DNA of 64,000 nt, from assembly GCA_010405405.1 (NCBI GenBank), contig MU004232.1, positions 1,011,481 to 1,075,480 of the forward strand, written 5' to 3'. The notes below the pieces were generated by a model, which was given only the letters and a program-made list of their open reading frames with translations, did not search any database and was not told the origin of the DNA. Position 1 is the stretch's first letter. Every line of letters begins with the position of its first letter. Position numbers and translations under genes: made by a program. Of this stretch, positions 46,206 through 59,893 are shown in pieces. This stretch comes from Microthyrium microscopicum (lineage: Eukaryota > Ascomycota > Dothideomycetes > Microthyriales > Microthyriaceae).

Positions 46206-47455
46206 ATGAAGCTCTCCTCTATATCGCTACTACAGTCGACAATAACGTTGCTCGCACTCACACAATCCTCCTCCGCCAATCCTCTATCCGCGCTCGCTCA
46301 GATTTTCGAGTCCGCACCCGTACAAACCGCCAACGCAACACATCTCGAGCTTAAACGCCAATGCGCAAATCCATGTGGCTATTACGGGCAACTCTGCTGT
46401 GCCACTGGACAAACATGTACAACCGACGCCAATAATCAGGCACAATGTGCTGGAGGAGCAGCAGCCACCACTGGCTCCGGAGCATGGCAATTATACACCA
46501 GCACTTATGTGCAAACCAACGCTGTTACCATAACCTCCGTATACAGTTCTTGGATACCCTCAAGTACAGGTGCAGCTTGCAATTATGCCGCGAACGAATC
46601 GCCCTGCGGCGGTATATGCTGTAAATCCGGCTTCTACTGCTATGCGAGCGGAACCTGCGCTGCCGCCGGAAATGGCGGCTTTACCACCACCGGAGTCGTC
46701 GTTGGTACTGTACCAGCTCGCCCGACAACTATATCTGGTGTCGTTGTCACGCAGACTATCAGCCCGACCACAACAATGGCCTTCCAAACCCCCGTCACCA
46801 CGGGCGCCACTAACGGCACCATCGTTGGCCAAAAGCATGGCCTCTCCGGTGGCGCCATTGCTGGTATCGTCATAGGCACTCTTCTCGGCATCGCCCTCCT
46901 CTTCTTCCTATGTGCATGTTTCTGCTGCTTCGAAGCTTTCCGTGGCCTCTTTGCGCTCTTCGGCATCGGCAAGAATCGCAAAGACCGTCGTCGGACATCA
47001 ACCGTTGTCGAAGAAGACGAATATATACGGCATCACCGGCATGGCAATTCGGCAATGATGGGTGCAGCAGCTGGCGGGAGACGTTGGCACGGCAGTCGAC
47101 GTAGTTCGTCCGATCGCTATTCAAGACGCTCACGACCGCCACCACCGAAGAAGAGCGGCGGCGGCGGATGGATGACAGCATTAGCAGCCGGAGCAGGCAC
47201 AGCAGCGCTAGCAGGAATATTCTCACGCAAGAAGACGGAGAAACGGACGGAGAAGAGTGAGAGTGGATATACAGGTAGTAGTTACGACTACTCATACTCG
47301 TATTCCGGTAAGCTTTCCCCATCCTTACCATCAATCTGAATACACCGACTAATAATTCTACAGAGACAGATTCGCGAGATAGTAGATCGCGGCCGCCTCC
47401 GGGTCCGAGATCACATTATACAGACCGGACGCGGTCAATGTCGCGGAGGGGCTAG
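46206..47455 (+). CDS. Cys-rich single-pass surface protein
   Basis: Exons 46206-47307 and 47364-47455 (56-nt intron), giving 397 aa. A signal peptide (MKLSSISLLQSTITLLALTQ) comes first. Two similar Cys clusters follow: CANPCGYYGQLCCATGQTC and CGGICCKSGFYCYASGTC. Then come a Thr/Val-rich stretch (TISPTTTMAFQTPVTTG), a transmembrane helix (AIAGIVIGTLLGIALLFFLC with ACFCCF), and a basic Arg/Ser/Pro/Gly cytosolic tail (SRRSRPPPPKKSGGGGW). The plan resembles wall-sensor or wall-anchored proteins of filamentous fungi; the paired CC clusters resemble small chitin-binding folds. The ATG at 46206 is chosen because the signal peptide begins there. Confidence 0.75.
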
Positions 47456-48238
47456 GATATGCATTTTAATGATGGGATTGAACGGGATGATGAACATAAA
47501 AACAATTGTACATTGAAAAAGCGCTATGGGACTGGACATATTAATGCATCGATGGCGTTTTATTTGCGCTTTGCGCTGGGAAGGCGCAGATTTGCACGCC
47601 TTGGGTTCGCATGGCTGGCTTGTGTGGTCGGCCTGGCGTTGATAGCTGAAATGCCAATGAATTTACTCTACATACTACTATACATCTTGTTATCAGCACG
47701 TGAAATAGCAACATGAACCATTAAGCTTCCATTTTATGCCAGAGAAGCAAATGTATAGGTGGAGTTGATCTCCCCCGAATACTTGAATACGTACATCGCG
47801 AACAGTAATACATATGAAAGCCGGAGATTCCAGAGCCTGATATACGACCTCAAGTCTTCGAGTTATCGAGAATCATAGGGAAGCGCCATCAATGCAAGCG
47901 AATTATGCTGGTAATGCGCTAAGTGAACGGGGGCTAAGATGCTCAACCTGATCACGGCCATAATCAGTTTGGAGTGTAGCTAAGGCTGCGATCTGGACAA
48001 GCGTATTTAGGAAACAGCGATAGACAATTTTAGCTGGTATAAGCAAAGAGAGGAATGTTGATGGCTCAACGGCCAGTGTTGCCAGATAGCAGGCGAACCC
48101 GCGGCGTATTTCGATGATTTTAGGCTATGGTACAATCCTGGCAGAGGCATACTCTACGTTTCACGCAAACGCTAAATATTACACAAATTACAGATCCCAA
48201 ACTCCATTGCATTAAGACCCAACAATCGTGTAGTGAAA
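47456..48238. other. convergent 3' region, surface protein / laccase
   Basis: 0.78 kb between facing stop codons. Short frames only. Nothing recognised. Confidence 0.4.
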
Positions 48239-50586
48239 CTACAGCCCAGAATCAATCTGGTCAGGAATGTTCGTAGAAGTCCAAGTGTTCCATGACGAGC
48301 AAGTATCCGCAACCACGCTGGGGAAAGTGAGCTTCTGTATATCCGCTGGCCGCTCAAGAACATTGATGTACAATCCACCGCTAACGTGCCAAGCAATATG
48401 GCAATGGAATGGCCAGACACCTGGGTTATCCTGATTGAACTGTATCACAATGTAAGCAGGAGTATTGGCATCTTGCGCAGGCGCTACGAGCTGTACGTCG
48501 CGACGCTGTGTGTTGTTGGGGTTTGTTACTACGCCATCCCATGTTCCGAATCCTTCCGCGAGCACGTGGTAGTTGTGGCCATGCAAATGCATTGGATGGG
48601 CTGAGAATGCGAAGGTGTTGTAGACAACCATGCGGACGGAGCTGTTGGAGCCGAAGTTAAAGACGTTCCACTCGTTAGGGAATGTCAAGTTGTTTGCCTT
48701 GACGTCGGACAAGACTGGGGAGTTATAGTCGCCGTGGAAAGAATAGTCGTTCATGTACCAGACGAAGTTGGTGCCGTTGCTCTTGAACACAATGTCGATC
48801 TCCTTAGTTGTCGCGGGTTTGGCGGCAGGAGTGATTGGGCAAAGTGCAACAGTCTCGCTGAGAGGATCGTTGGCGCAGTTTGTGAGTTGGGCGGTAGTCA
48901 AACCGGATGTTGAAGTTGGTACGACAGTTGTCTAGAAGTCTCTTAGTATTCGTTATTTGAAAATGTATTCGATGAGTCGCCATGCCAGAAGCATGTCTCG
49001 TGTTGGCAGCAGAAGTTCTAAAGACAACGAGAAATGTGGCTGAAAAAGAAAAGACGAGTGAACTTACATCCGCTCCCTGGTAGTAAATGGCAGCAACACC
49101 TTCTGGCGCAACTCCATCTGTAGCGGAGCAGCCCGCACCGAAAGTACCCAGGTCTGCTCGCATGTAATAAGAGCTCTTCGCTGCGCCAACAGCTGTAACG
49201 ATTACATCGGATCGTTGCCCAACACCAAGTGTGATAACACTAGTAGTATAGGGTTTGATTGGAACGAAATCATTTGCGATGACGGTGAAGTTATGACCAT
49301 CAATGGTAAATTTCTGGATGCCTTCCGCAGAGGTATTGATGAGTCGAAGAAGATATTTCTTGCCAGTTTGGAACTGAAATTTGCTGATACCAGCATTTGG
49401 AGTGCATGAGGCAGATGTGGAGGCGCATGGATAGTTGGCCTTCCCGTTGATCAAGTTGTTATTCGATAGAGGTAAACCACCTTGCATGGTCACATTGACA
49501 AGTGTAAAATAGTCCGAGTGATACCAATCAGATAGCATGATAGGTCCAAGATCTTCGTCGTAATTCGCGATCTTAGGACCGTGGATAACAATGGGACCGA
49601 GAGCTCCTCCGGCATATTGAGCGCTGTAATGTGAATGATACCATGTCGTTCCGTACATATCGGCCTTGAAGTTGTACACCATGGTCTTGCCTGGTGCAAT
49701 GGGACATTGTCCAACTTGAAATGGTTAGCATTACTAACCAACGGAGATAGGACCTGAAAAGCTTACCAGATGGTACACCATCAAACCACGGGGTTCCAAC
49801 CTGGAGGAGACCGTGCCAATGGAGCGAAGTTCCTTCATCAGTAAGGTTGTTATGCACAGTCACTTCAATGTTGTCACCCCAATTAGCCTCAATCATAGGA
49901 CCTGGAAATGCACCATTGACGACCAGTCCGTTCTTCACCACTCCATCAGGTGCGATTTGCTGGTATGAGACTGTGAAATCGTACTTTACAGTCCGTCCGG
50001 TGTTTGGTGCTGTTCCACATGATTGCCCAGCACCAGTTCCACTGCTGGAGAAGGGATTCCATCCAAGTGTACCCCAGCGTGAAGCACCATTGGTGACTGA
50101 TTGCGGCAGACCGGGCAGGAAATTTCTAGAGCCTTTTGGTGCCCATCCAGGAGCCCCGTATGACCCAGCAGCTTGTCCACCAGACGGCGAGGGTCGTGCA
50201 GATGGTCTGGGTGGTGGTTTCAGTCCTTTGGAAGTGCCAGTTGGCTTTCCAGGCCAGGCAACGGTCGGTGTGTAATAGTCGAAAGGATTGAAAACCAATC
50301 CGTTTGGATTGTACCATCCCGTAGGAATAGTTTGCCCTGCGGTCAATGTCTTGGTTCCAGCCACGCTTCCAGTGATAAGACTTCCGGAGAAAGGCTTTGG
50401 CTTTCCAGCGAGAGCTGCTGCATCTGCACTGGCTGAAGAGGTTGATGAGCTGCTGCTGACTTTGACTGGAGTTGAAGATGGCTTGACTGAGATGGAGGAT
50501 GACTTGACGGCTACAGCAGAAACGGATGGTAAAACGAATGTAAGAAGAGTAGCAGAAGCTACAACGAGCGAGTGTAGTTTGGCCAT
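48239..50586 (-). CDS. laccase (ascomycete multicopper oxidase)
   Basis: Exons in reading order: 50586-49767, 49714-49068, 48931-48239, giving 719 aa. A signal peptide ([20 protein letters not shown]) is followed by ~170 residues of Ser/Pro/Gly linker before the first cupredoxin domain starts ([17 protein letters not shown], about residue 195). Copper ligands: [11 protein letters not shown] (L1), [14 protein letters not shown] (L2), [12 protein letters not shown] (L3), [15 protein letters not shown] (L4). The C-terminus is DSGL, the C-terminal plug of ascomycete laccases. It oxidises phenols with reduction of O2 to water, secreted. Introns of 52 and 136 nt both keep the frame. Confidence 0.94.
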
Positions 50587-53500
50587 GATGCCAAAAATGG
50601 TTTGAATGATTGACTAGAAAGTGATATTAAAATGAAACATAGGATAATAAGGAACGAATTGAAGAGTAATCACTAGCAAATCTACCCAGAAGTTCGCTGA
50701 AAAGACTAAGATTAACGAGAGGGACGTGGACACTTATATGGTACGCTGCCCCAGACAGAAGTAGTAGACGACAGACGTTGAACTCGAACATTGTGGCTGT
50801 TTACTACTTCATAGCAGCCGTCTAGTTCCCGAGGCGTAAGTAGATCCAAGAGGTAAGGCCAGGACGATAATGGATCATGGGTGATCATGATCGTAGGAGT
50901 ATGGTCAGCTAGCCTCCACGACCACACGAGCATCCGAGTGAGCGGTGATAAGTTCAGTGGGAATGGGGCTTTAGCCACTGTGGACCAGGATACAACCTGG
51001 GAGAGATATGGACGACTCGGATCCTATCAAAATCATGAACAAAAGCCATTATTGATAGTCGCGGAGATTTACTCAACCCTTATAATGACCAGAATCTCGT
51101 GAAGGACTCTGTCTGATCAGCTGTACAGGCATTTTGCATCGTACAAACATCAAGATGCGAAGATATTTGAGGCTATTCATGCTGTGAACCATCAAATCAT
51201 GAAGAAAATGGACCTTGTCATATCTTTCCTCACTCCTGGAATTACCTGGTAGGTAACCAGGGAAGGCGTCAACTTTGATGTTCAAGCATTGGTTGGAGCA
51301 GATTTTGTGGATCTCAAGGGTCTGTGTGCTAAGTCTTGAAAAAGGCTACGAGATAGAGGCTGAAGAAATCTCCTATTCTTGTGTATCTGCAATTGTGCAT
51401 TGCGAGTCCGCGCCTAAAGATCCAATCACAGCCTTGTCAAACACAGGTCCTGCCGGGGCGCGCGGTCTCACATTGATGATCCGCATCTTGAGGCTTGACT
51501 TGACAAGAGTGACAAGTTACAACCGGACGTCAGGCGAAGATCCGTTGCCGAATTGAAATGGTTTTGTGTATGAGACGGTCAATCCAGCCAGCCAAAAACC
51601 ATAACGACACGATACTGGATATCTATGAGTTGCGATTACCTAGAAATATCCAAATTGGTTCGGAAGTTCAAAATTTGAATCCGAGTTGTATGTATGGATT
51701 ATCGAGCGGCTTGACGAGAAGCCGAGTTTAAAGCATCAATTACGCGTTGAAGCTTGCAAGCTCGCGACTCGCGTGAGCTTTTGTACCATTATCGCGTGGC
51801 ACCGTGGCGGTCGCCTGCTGAAAAGTGTGGCGTTGGTCGAGCGTCTTCCGGGTTCTCGAGCCTATAGTATAATGTATTTTTGGTATGATGATGCAGATGC
51901 AGTACTCATCGTCAATATTCGTATGCCAGTCGCCCTAATTCTCGTCGAATCTAGACCAGTCAACGTGACTACCGGAGGCTTTTCAAGTTTTGATGGATAA
52001 AGTGAACGGGAGGCCTAACCGGGTGTACTTGTATTCCAGTTGACTCCATATTTCATCCCCGAATATTCGTCAATGGTTACAATCCTGACGAATGTGACAG
52101 TTGACGGGCAAGTACAGGCAAGACAGGTTACCATAAGACACAATTATGACTTCCGATAACGACGTCCTTCAACCTCGCTGCAGTGATTGTTTGATTCTTC
52201 GGAAGTTGGCGTTGACCATCTGATTGCGAATCCAGCAGTTAAGGTTTATATCTGCAAATCTTCTATCTACCAAGACTTTACTAAGGAATTATTAATCGTC
52301 GGCTCGGTCCTTTTCGTCGTTCGACTCTCGAGTCTTGTGAAGATTTCAAAAACGCCAGTGGCGCTTTCCTACGAGAACGGGTGTTCTAGAACAATAGAAG
52401 CACGATTGCTCTTTGCAACTTCGAAGATGCTCCATAAAAAAACTAATATGTCATAGGTAAAGCATAATCACGGAACTGCACTTTGCCACGATCCATCGTC
52501 TTCCTATTGTACCACTGAAAATCAGTATCCCTTAAGCTCACATACGGTACGGCAAGTTCCGCATGCCCCTGGTGATATGTAATGCGGAGAAATTAGAGGA
52601 AGACGAAGTTTTCGGAGCTTCTGGAATAAGAACATTCAAAAATTAGACCAGGAGCATCATTGATTAGTTCGTTCTCGAATGGTCAACTTTGAATCAGTGG
52701 ACGAGAAAAAGGCGATTCTCTATTCAGTCATTTCCAGATATCCATGTTAGAGTAGTACGCCTTCACTGTTCATACCAGACTTGATCCTCCAAGCTTACCG
52801 ATGCAATGTTTGTCTATTGGACGGACTCAGCTATCAATCTGCTGTACAGTATCTCAATTGACTGCCACCTTACAGAATTGTTCAAACGGCCTGAACGAAT
52901 GTCAGAATTCTTTTGAGTACTAGGTACTTCTTGTATCAAGCAACTGCTCCCAGCATCATAGCCGTTATTCTCTCCTCTCAATAGTATGTACCCAAGTACG
53001 TTCCCTCATATTTCGGAAAAGACATAGAAACGTTATCTCCGTCAGTTACCAAAACCAAGATCATCACACCTTTTATGAGCTTTCAGGTTATGATACTCGA
53101 TATTTGGCTTCGTGGTCAAAGGTAGGTCGATCGTTCTCAACATGAGTGGGTTTACCCAACAGCGCCTTTCATGTCTGCAATCCTTGAGAATCAAATACGA
53201 TGTCTGAGTCAAGATTCTCAAAATCGAAGAGTTCTCACAGGATATCTGGAAAAAACGAGTAAAGTATCAGTGTTTCGTGTCACCACAATGGCCATATCAA
53301 GTCGAGATAGCACCACGAGGACAACGCGACCTTTTTGATTCGGATCAGAAATAGGTACCGTTTACTTTCTTTGCGATGAAAATGACTCTTTTGGCACATC
53401 ATCATAAAATTCTTCAAATTTTGTACAGAATCTTCACGATCTGCTGCATTTTGTGTCTAAGAAGCGACTCACTGCAAAAACTCCCTGTCAATCAAAGTCA

Positions 53501-54122
53501 TAGATTCGCCTAGTTCGTGCGTTTCTCATGCCAATCATCGAGTGGCGATTTCATCCTCAAGTCCATGTGGCCAATACCAAGAGTGAGGAAACGCTCAATG
53601 TAACAGAAGTACAATGTTCGCCCTTGTTACTCTAGAGCCATTGGCAATTGTAGGGTTGCTCACCATACCAACCAGACTTTATTCCAACTTCACCAAGAGA
53701 CTTGGCCGCCTAATCTGCAACTCCATCTGCTCTACATCTTGTCTTGTCCTTCACCAACTAGTTCCCATGTGCTCCCGCCACTGCTCGGCAACTTGGCCGT
53801 ATTACTAGATCCAGCAATTCTGTCAGACATTCAAACCACTCAGATACTTGTTATGGATTGTCAGAGCAGCGTTCAAGTAGTCTTGTGAGAAACATTTGCT
53901 TGTTGTGACTACGCAAGCAACTTGGCTGTCTTGTTTGTGAAACTGTACTCGATGCTGACGACATAGCCGCCAACGTAAGTGTGTAGATCGTTCTTGAGTA
54001 ATTTGTAGTTAAATAGAATCAAGAAATCGGTCATAATCGGTTGCTTCCAATTTACTTGATATACCTTTTCAGCTAGATTTCAGGTCGTACTCGCTTATTG
54101 TTCTTTTCCGCAATATATCGCC
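50587..54122. other. 3.5 kb gene-poor interval
   Basis: The largest gap in the window. Open frames are short, mostly without ATG, and show no motif. A small CCTGGT..ACCAGG inverted repeat lies at ~51245. No terminal repeats or transposase-like frames were seen. The first kilobase probably includes the laccase promoter. Confidence 0.4.
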
Positions 54123-55507
54123 ATGCCTCCATATGGCGGTGAACTGCCATGGGCTTCGGAGCACTTGCAATTTGCTGACACACTCCACCCATCGGACTTG
54201 AAGCTTTGGCAACCATGGGCGGACAAGGAGGAGTCTCCGTGGAATTCAGCACAAAGTGCCGCGCCGTAAGTGCTGACTTGGACTGCTTGTTGAAATCCTG
54301 ACTGATATAAGAAAGTAGAGCCCCAGACTTTTGCTGCAACTCTTGTGCCGCAAGTGATATAGAAGTTCGCTGTCGTGGCTGTGGAGTCACATCAGATCTC
54401 AAAATGGCTCCGTCAATCGTTCGTCCAGTACTTTCATCTTACCAACAAGTGGCTAAAGAGGAACAACCTACCACACCAAGTCTCGACAGCAGCCCATCGT
54501 CTCGCGCAGATTCGTTTGCCTCGACTTTGAATTCCACCCATAGCACATCCGAGACACCAGGCACAGAAGTCGACCCATTGGATATCGCCGAGCACGACTT
54601 TGCCACGCATTCCAAGAAGCCTGCCCGTCGCCAAGCAGGTCTATGGGCACCATCCACTGGAGCAGAGGGATCAAACTCCCGCTCCAGCTCCTATGCCCGA
54701 GTCAGCCAGCGCACATCGCTGTGGGACCCAGAAGCCGAAGCATCAAGTTCAACCCACAACGCCTTCGCGCCCGTCCGCCCAGCTATTTCACCGAGCGATC
54801 TCACCTTTGCACCAGCAAGCACTTCATCCTACGCCTTTGAGCCATCAAGCTCTTCCTACGACGCTTTCAAGCCAGTCCGCCCATCCGTAGCAGAATGGGA
54901 TCCAGCCGAAGGTTCCTCAAAATCCCACGAGGCAATCGAGACCATAGCATCGAGTTCCAAGGCACCCATCCACACACCAAGCTCAGCACCTCCACTGGCG
55001 CCCGCTCCAATCGCATCAATCCAGCAAAGCCGCACAAGCACGCAGCCAAGCAAGCCCTGGTTCGACGCCGCACACTCAAAACCACTAACCTTCAAATTCG
55101 TCCTAACGCCGCGTAAAAAAGCATACAAACCACCAGAATGCGACGAAGACGGACACATCATCACCTCCTCCCCAACTTCTTCTCTTACCACCCATAGCAC
55201 ACCTAGCGAAGGCTCCTCCAAACCACCCCCAACCACTCCAATGTTCTCCTCCGCCCCAACTCTAGCCGAAATCGCAGAGGATCCAAGCGCACTACAACGG
55301 CTACTAGTCTGCACTATGTTCCTCATGAACAAAGTGCCCGACAAGAACGCTGGGCCGAAACGGCTAGATCTGGACGTATTGAGTGGACGCGGGAAGAGGT
55401 CTGGGTATGCGATGAAGCATGAAGATCGAGTGGTGCATGAGAAGATGAGTCTTGATGCCGGGCTGGAGAGGACGCAGTGGAAGATTAGTTTTTCGCGGAA
55501 TACGTAA
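54123..55507 (+). CDS. zinc-ribbon + Ser/Pro-rich protein with spliced first exon
   Basis: Exons 54123-54265 and 54319-55507 (53-nt intron with CTGAC branch), giving 443 aa. Starting instead at the ATG at 54404 would give 367 aa and lose the only ordered part. Exon 1 is acidic/Trp-rich (MPPYGGELPWASEHLQ; LKLWQPWADKEESPW). The junction leads straight into FCCNSCAASDIEVRCRGCG, a CX2C...CX2C zinc ribbon, in frame with all that follows. The rest is Ser/Pro/Thr low complexity with repeated (S/T)..W(D/A)P motifs (GLWAPST, SLWDPEA, AEWDPAEG). A conserved-looking C-terminal block follows (LQRLLVCTMFLMNKVPDKNA; LERTQWKISFSRNT). Function unknown; nuclear or scaffold roles are plausible. Confidence 0.72.
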
Positions 55508-56088
55508 TGCGCAGTCGGGACAAGAGCAGAGGGTTGTGTGTTTACAAGGACTTTCTGGAAATTGTTAGTATATGGTATATAATGACCTGCCTGGATGACA
55601 ATCACGTTTGTTAGCATCAATAGTGAGATAAAAATCAGAAACACAACACTTAGAAAAGTCAACATATATGTATGGGGAAGCTACTACAATTCCGATAATG
55701 AATGCTAGTCCCAAGGTTCTTCATACCTAAAAGGCATCTAAAAAGACCCAAAGGAGATCTATCATCCAATAGGAGCTACATCTAATCGGCCATTCATACT
55801 AGCATGTGACACCTGCCTAACCCACCAACGCTCTCTTGGTAACAGTGATATTGGAAAAAGGTTTCTCATTGGGACCAAACACAACAGCAACAGTACTAGA
55901 ACAACAAATTCATAAGCAATCCATCCCCCTTTTTTGGTGTTGAGCAACAGTCGTAAACAAAGCCATCGGCAACCGTTCTAAAACCTTGCTGATAAACATT
56001 GTAAGAGTCCGCGAGAGAGGTGTTGGGTATCGGACAAGACTGGGCCTGTTGACATTGCGTTGGCATAGACTTGTCGGGTTTTTGCTGC
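55508..56088. other. convergent 3' region, zinc-ribbon gene / actin
   Basis: 581 bp with the long 3' UTR of actin likely on one side. A 110-codon minus frame here is the actin 3' end read in another frame. Nothing else. Confidence 0.4.
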
Positions 56089-57624
<1,536 letters not shown>

Positions 57625-59016
57625 GGCGGCGGTGTGTAGGAGAAAGTGGTGAGGGTGTGGTGGGAGTGTATTATCGGGATGCTCGAGGAAGAGCGGTTTG
57701 AGTAGTTGATGAAGAAGAGTGGGCGGTTTTGGATTACTTCTTGGGAGAGATGTTGAAGAAGGACAGAAAAGGAAGTAGGCGGAGAGGACCAAAGTGTGCG
57801 AAGTTGGAGGCTTAGGCGTTGGGGGGGATGCAAAGGATGCTTGGCTTGGCTAAAGTTGGTGGGTGGGCGACTCCTGCCGCTAAGTCAGCGCCTCTTGCCC
57901 AATGTGGTGGGGGAAAAGGGTTGAATGGGAAAGAACGAGGTTGGCAACTGCCTCTGCAATGCGAATCTCCCTTCAATTCATTCTTAAAATGGAAGGAGCT
58001 ATCTTATATACCTTGTTTTAGTAGAGTAGGAGTTAAAAGGTCAATCCAACAGAGAGATAGACGATGAGATGTCACTAGAAAATGTATGGGCATGAAGGGA
58101 GAAAACAGTTCTCAACACCAAGAAATCTTGTAGTGGTATTCTTATATTCTGATATGACGGTACACAATTCGGTAGCCTGGCGAACAGACTCTTGACCGCG
58201 CGTTCAGATCTCTTGACTCTCCGGAAACAGTGCGTAGGCAGCTACTTTTTGCCCTGTTCAGTCAAATAGCTCGATACAAATTCTCTTGGCTCTACTATGT
58301 TTAGGTACTGGTTCATCTCCTGATCTACAGGTTGAAGCAACAGATGGTTGGGTTCTGAATATTGAATAATAATGTAGAAATTGGAGGTGTGTGGACCAGC
58401 CACCCCGCCTTCTGCCCGTTCGTTGGAAAGCAGAGAGTCCAGAAGAAAACGAGCCCCACTTCACCGCCAGCTCTTGCCCCAGCAAAAACAAAGCTTGAGC
58501 AAGCACCCCTGCAGAAATTATCGATTTCAAGGCTAACTTCAGGGGCCAAGGCCCCTTTTATGCCTTGCAGCCCGAATACCTTGGCCACAACTTCAACGTC
58601 ATTTCTAAAAATACTCGGGTCGCATCAACTGTCAATCTCTGCATCGCGAATTGTAGAACAGCCAGCTGGGGAGCAACAAGCACATTGCACATCTAATTCT
58701 CAATAGCGATACCATAACTTTCTTCTTGTCATACAGACACAACCATTCCAGCCGCTCTAGGTGGTACTTAACATAGCCCAATCTCCAACCTTCGTGAAGC
58801 TTCCACATGCTTCTGCCACCTTGAACTTTTTCAATATCAGACATCAACAACCCACATTCCTTTCCAAAGACTACAACCACTTTGCTATTCCTCCCACTCT
58901 CGCCCAAACTTCAAATACCCCATAATACACTCCCATACTGTTCTCCTACACCACCCAATCATCCACATCAGCCAAACCACACAACCATAAATCCACCACC
59001 ACCACCACCATCAACA
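57625..59016. promoter_or_regulatory. divergent promoter region actin / FES1
   Basis: 1.39 kb between outward-facing start codons. The ~150 bp next to the actin start (57640-57790) are purine-rich on the plus strand, so C/T-rich in the actin sense. On the FES1 side, three STRE-type pentamers occur close together: CCCCT 58506-58510, AGGGG 58541-58545, CCCCT 58552-58556, ~460-510 bp before FES1. The FES1 leader (58900-59010) is C/A-rich with CCACCACC runs. Confidence 0.4.
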
Positions 59017-59667
59017 ATGGATCGCGGTCTAAACGAAGTTCTCCGCTGGGGCATCGAAAACTCCACCACCCCCAACAAATCCACCGACACCACCTTACCC
59101 ACCCAACCCGCACGCCCCCTCGACCCCGCCCTCCTCTCCGCGCTCTTCGGCGGCCCATCCGACGCAGACCTAATGCGCTCAGCCATGGCGGCCATAAAAT
59201 CACCCGATGTCGATCTAGAAAACAAACTCATCGCCTTTGACAACTTCGAGCAAATGATCGAAAACCTCGACAACGCAAACAACATCGAGGCCCTGAAGCT
59301 TTGGGAACCACTGATAGAGGAGTTGGGCAACGCCGAGGCGGAGATACGGGCGTTGGCGGCGTGGTGTGTGGGCACGGCCGTGCAGAATAATGAGAAGAGT
59401 CAGGAGAAGTGTGTAATGCATGGGGCGGTGGGGAAGTTGGTGGATTTGGCGGTGGGGGATAAGAGTGTGGGTGTTAGGAAGAAGGCGATTTTGGCACTGA
59501 GTTCGTGTGTGCGGAATTATCAGCCTGCGTTGGATGAGGCGTTGAAGTCGTTGCCGAAGGAGTATAGGGGTGGTGAGGAGATTGATGCTAGTGACATGGA
59601 GGCCATTGATGGGATTATACAGGCGTTAAGGGATGCATCTGCGAAGAAGGCTGAGCAGAAGTCATGA
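59017..59667 (+). CDS. FES1: Hsp70 nucleotide exchange factor Fes1
   Basis: Intronless 216 aa. The start MDRGLNEVLRWGIENSTTP (the 'LL.W.I.NS' block) and the armadillo-like helices are those of Fes1/HspBP1: ENKLIAFDNFEQMIENLDNA, NNIEALKLWEPLIEELGNAE, EIRALAAWCVGTAVQNNEKS and VRKKAILALSSCVRNYQPAL. Fes1 releases ADP and misfolded clients from cytosolic Hsp70 (Ssa type) before proteasomal disposal. The N-terminal linker has Thr/Pro runs. Yeast FES1 is known to be alternatively spliced; no second exon or nuclear-targeting extension is visible here. Convergent with PAC3 (226 bp). Confidence 0.95.
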   Translation: MDRGLNEVLRWGIENSTTPNKSTDTTLPTQPARPLDPALLSALFGGPSDADLMRSAMAAIKSPDVDLENKLIAFDNFEQMIENLDNANNIEALKLWEPLIEELGNAEAEIRALAAWCVGTAVQNNEKSQEKCVMHGAVGKLVDLAVGDKSVGVRKKAILALSSCVRNYQPALDEALKSLPKEYRGGEEIDASDMEAIDGIIQALRDASAKKAEQKS

Positions 59668-59893
59668 TGTGTATGAGCATGAACGATGGTATGAAGAAAA
59701 AGCAATGCATGGAAACGGCGTTTTGATAGAGTTGATTTGGGGGTATCTACATGAATTCGTACACGGGCGTAATTATATACTCGTGAAAATCGAACCGTTC
59801 TTCAATGTTTTTGTTCTTCTTTCGTGAATATGTTTCGGACTTTATGTATCTCGTGCACGTCGTCCTTTCATCAGCTTTTTGGTTGGGTAGTTT

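Noticed and set aside
54073-54402. 109-codon minus-strand frame
   Set aside because: No ATG start (TTG) and it mirrors the hidden exon plus intron of the plus-strand zinc-ribbon gene.
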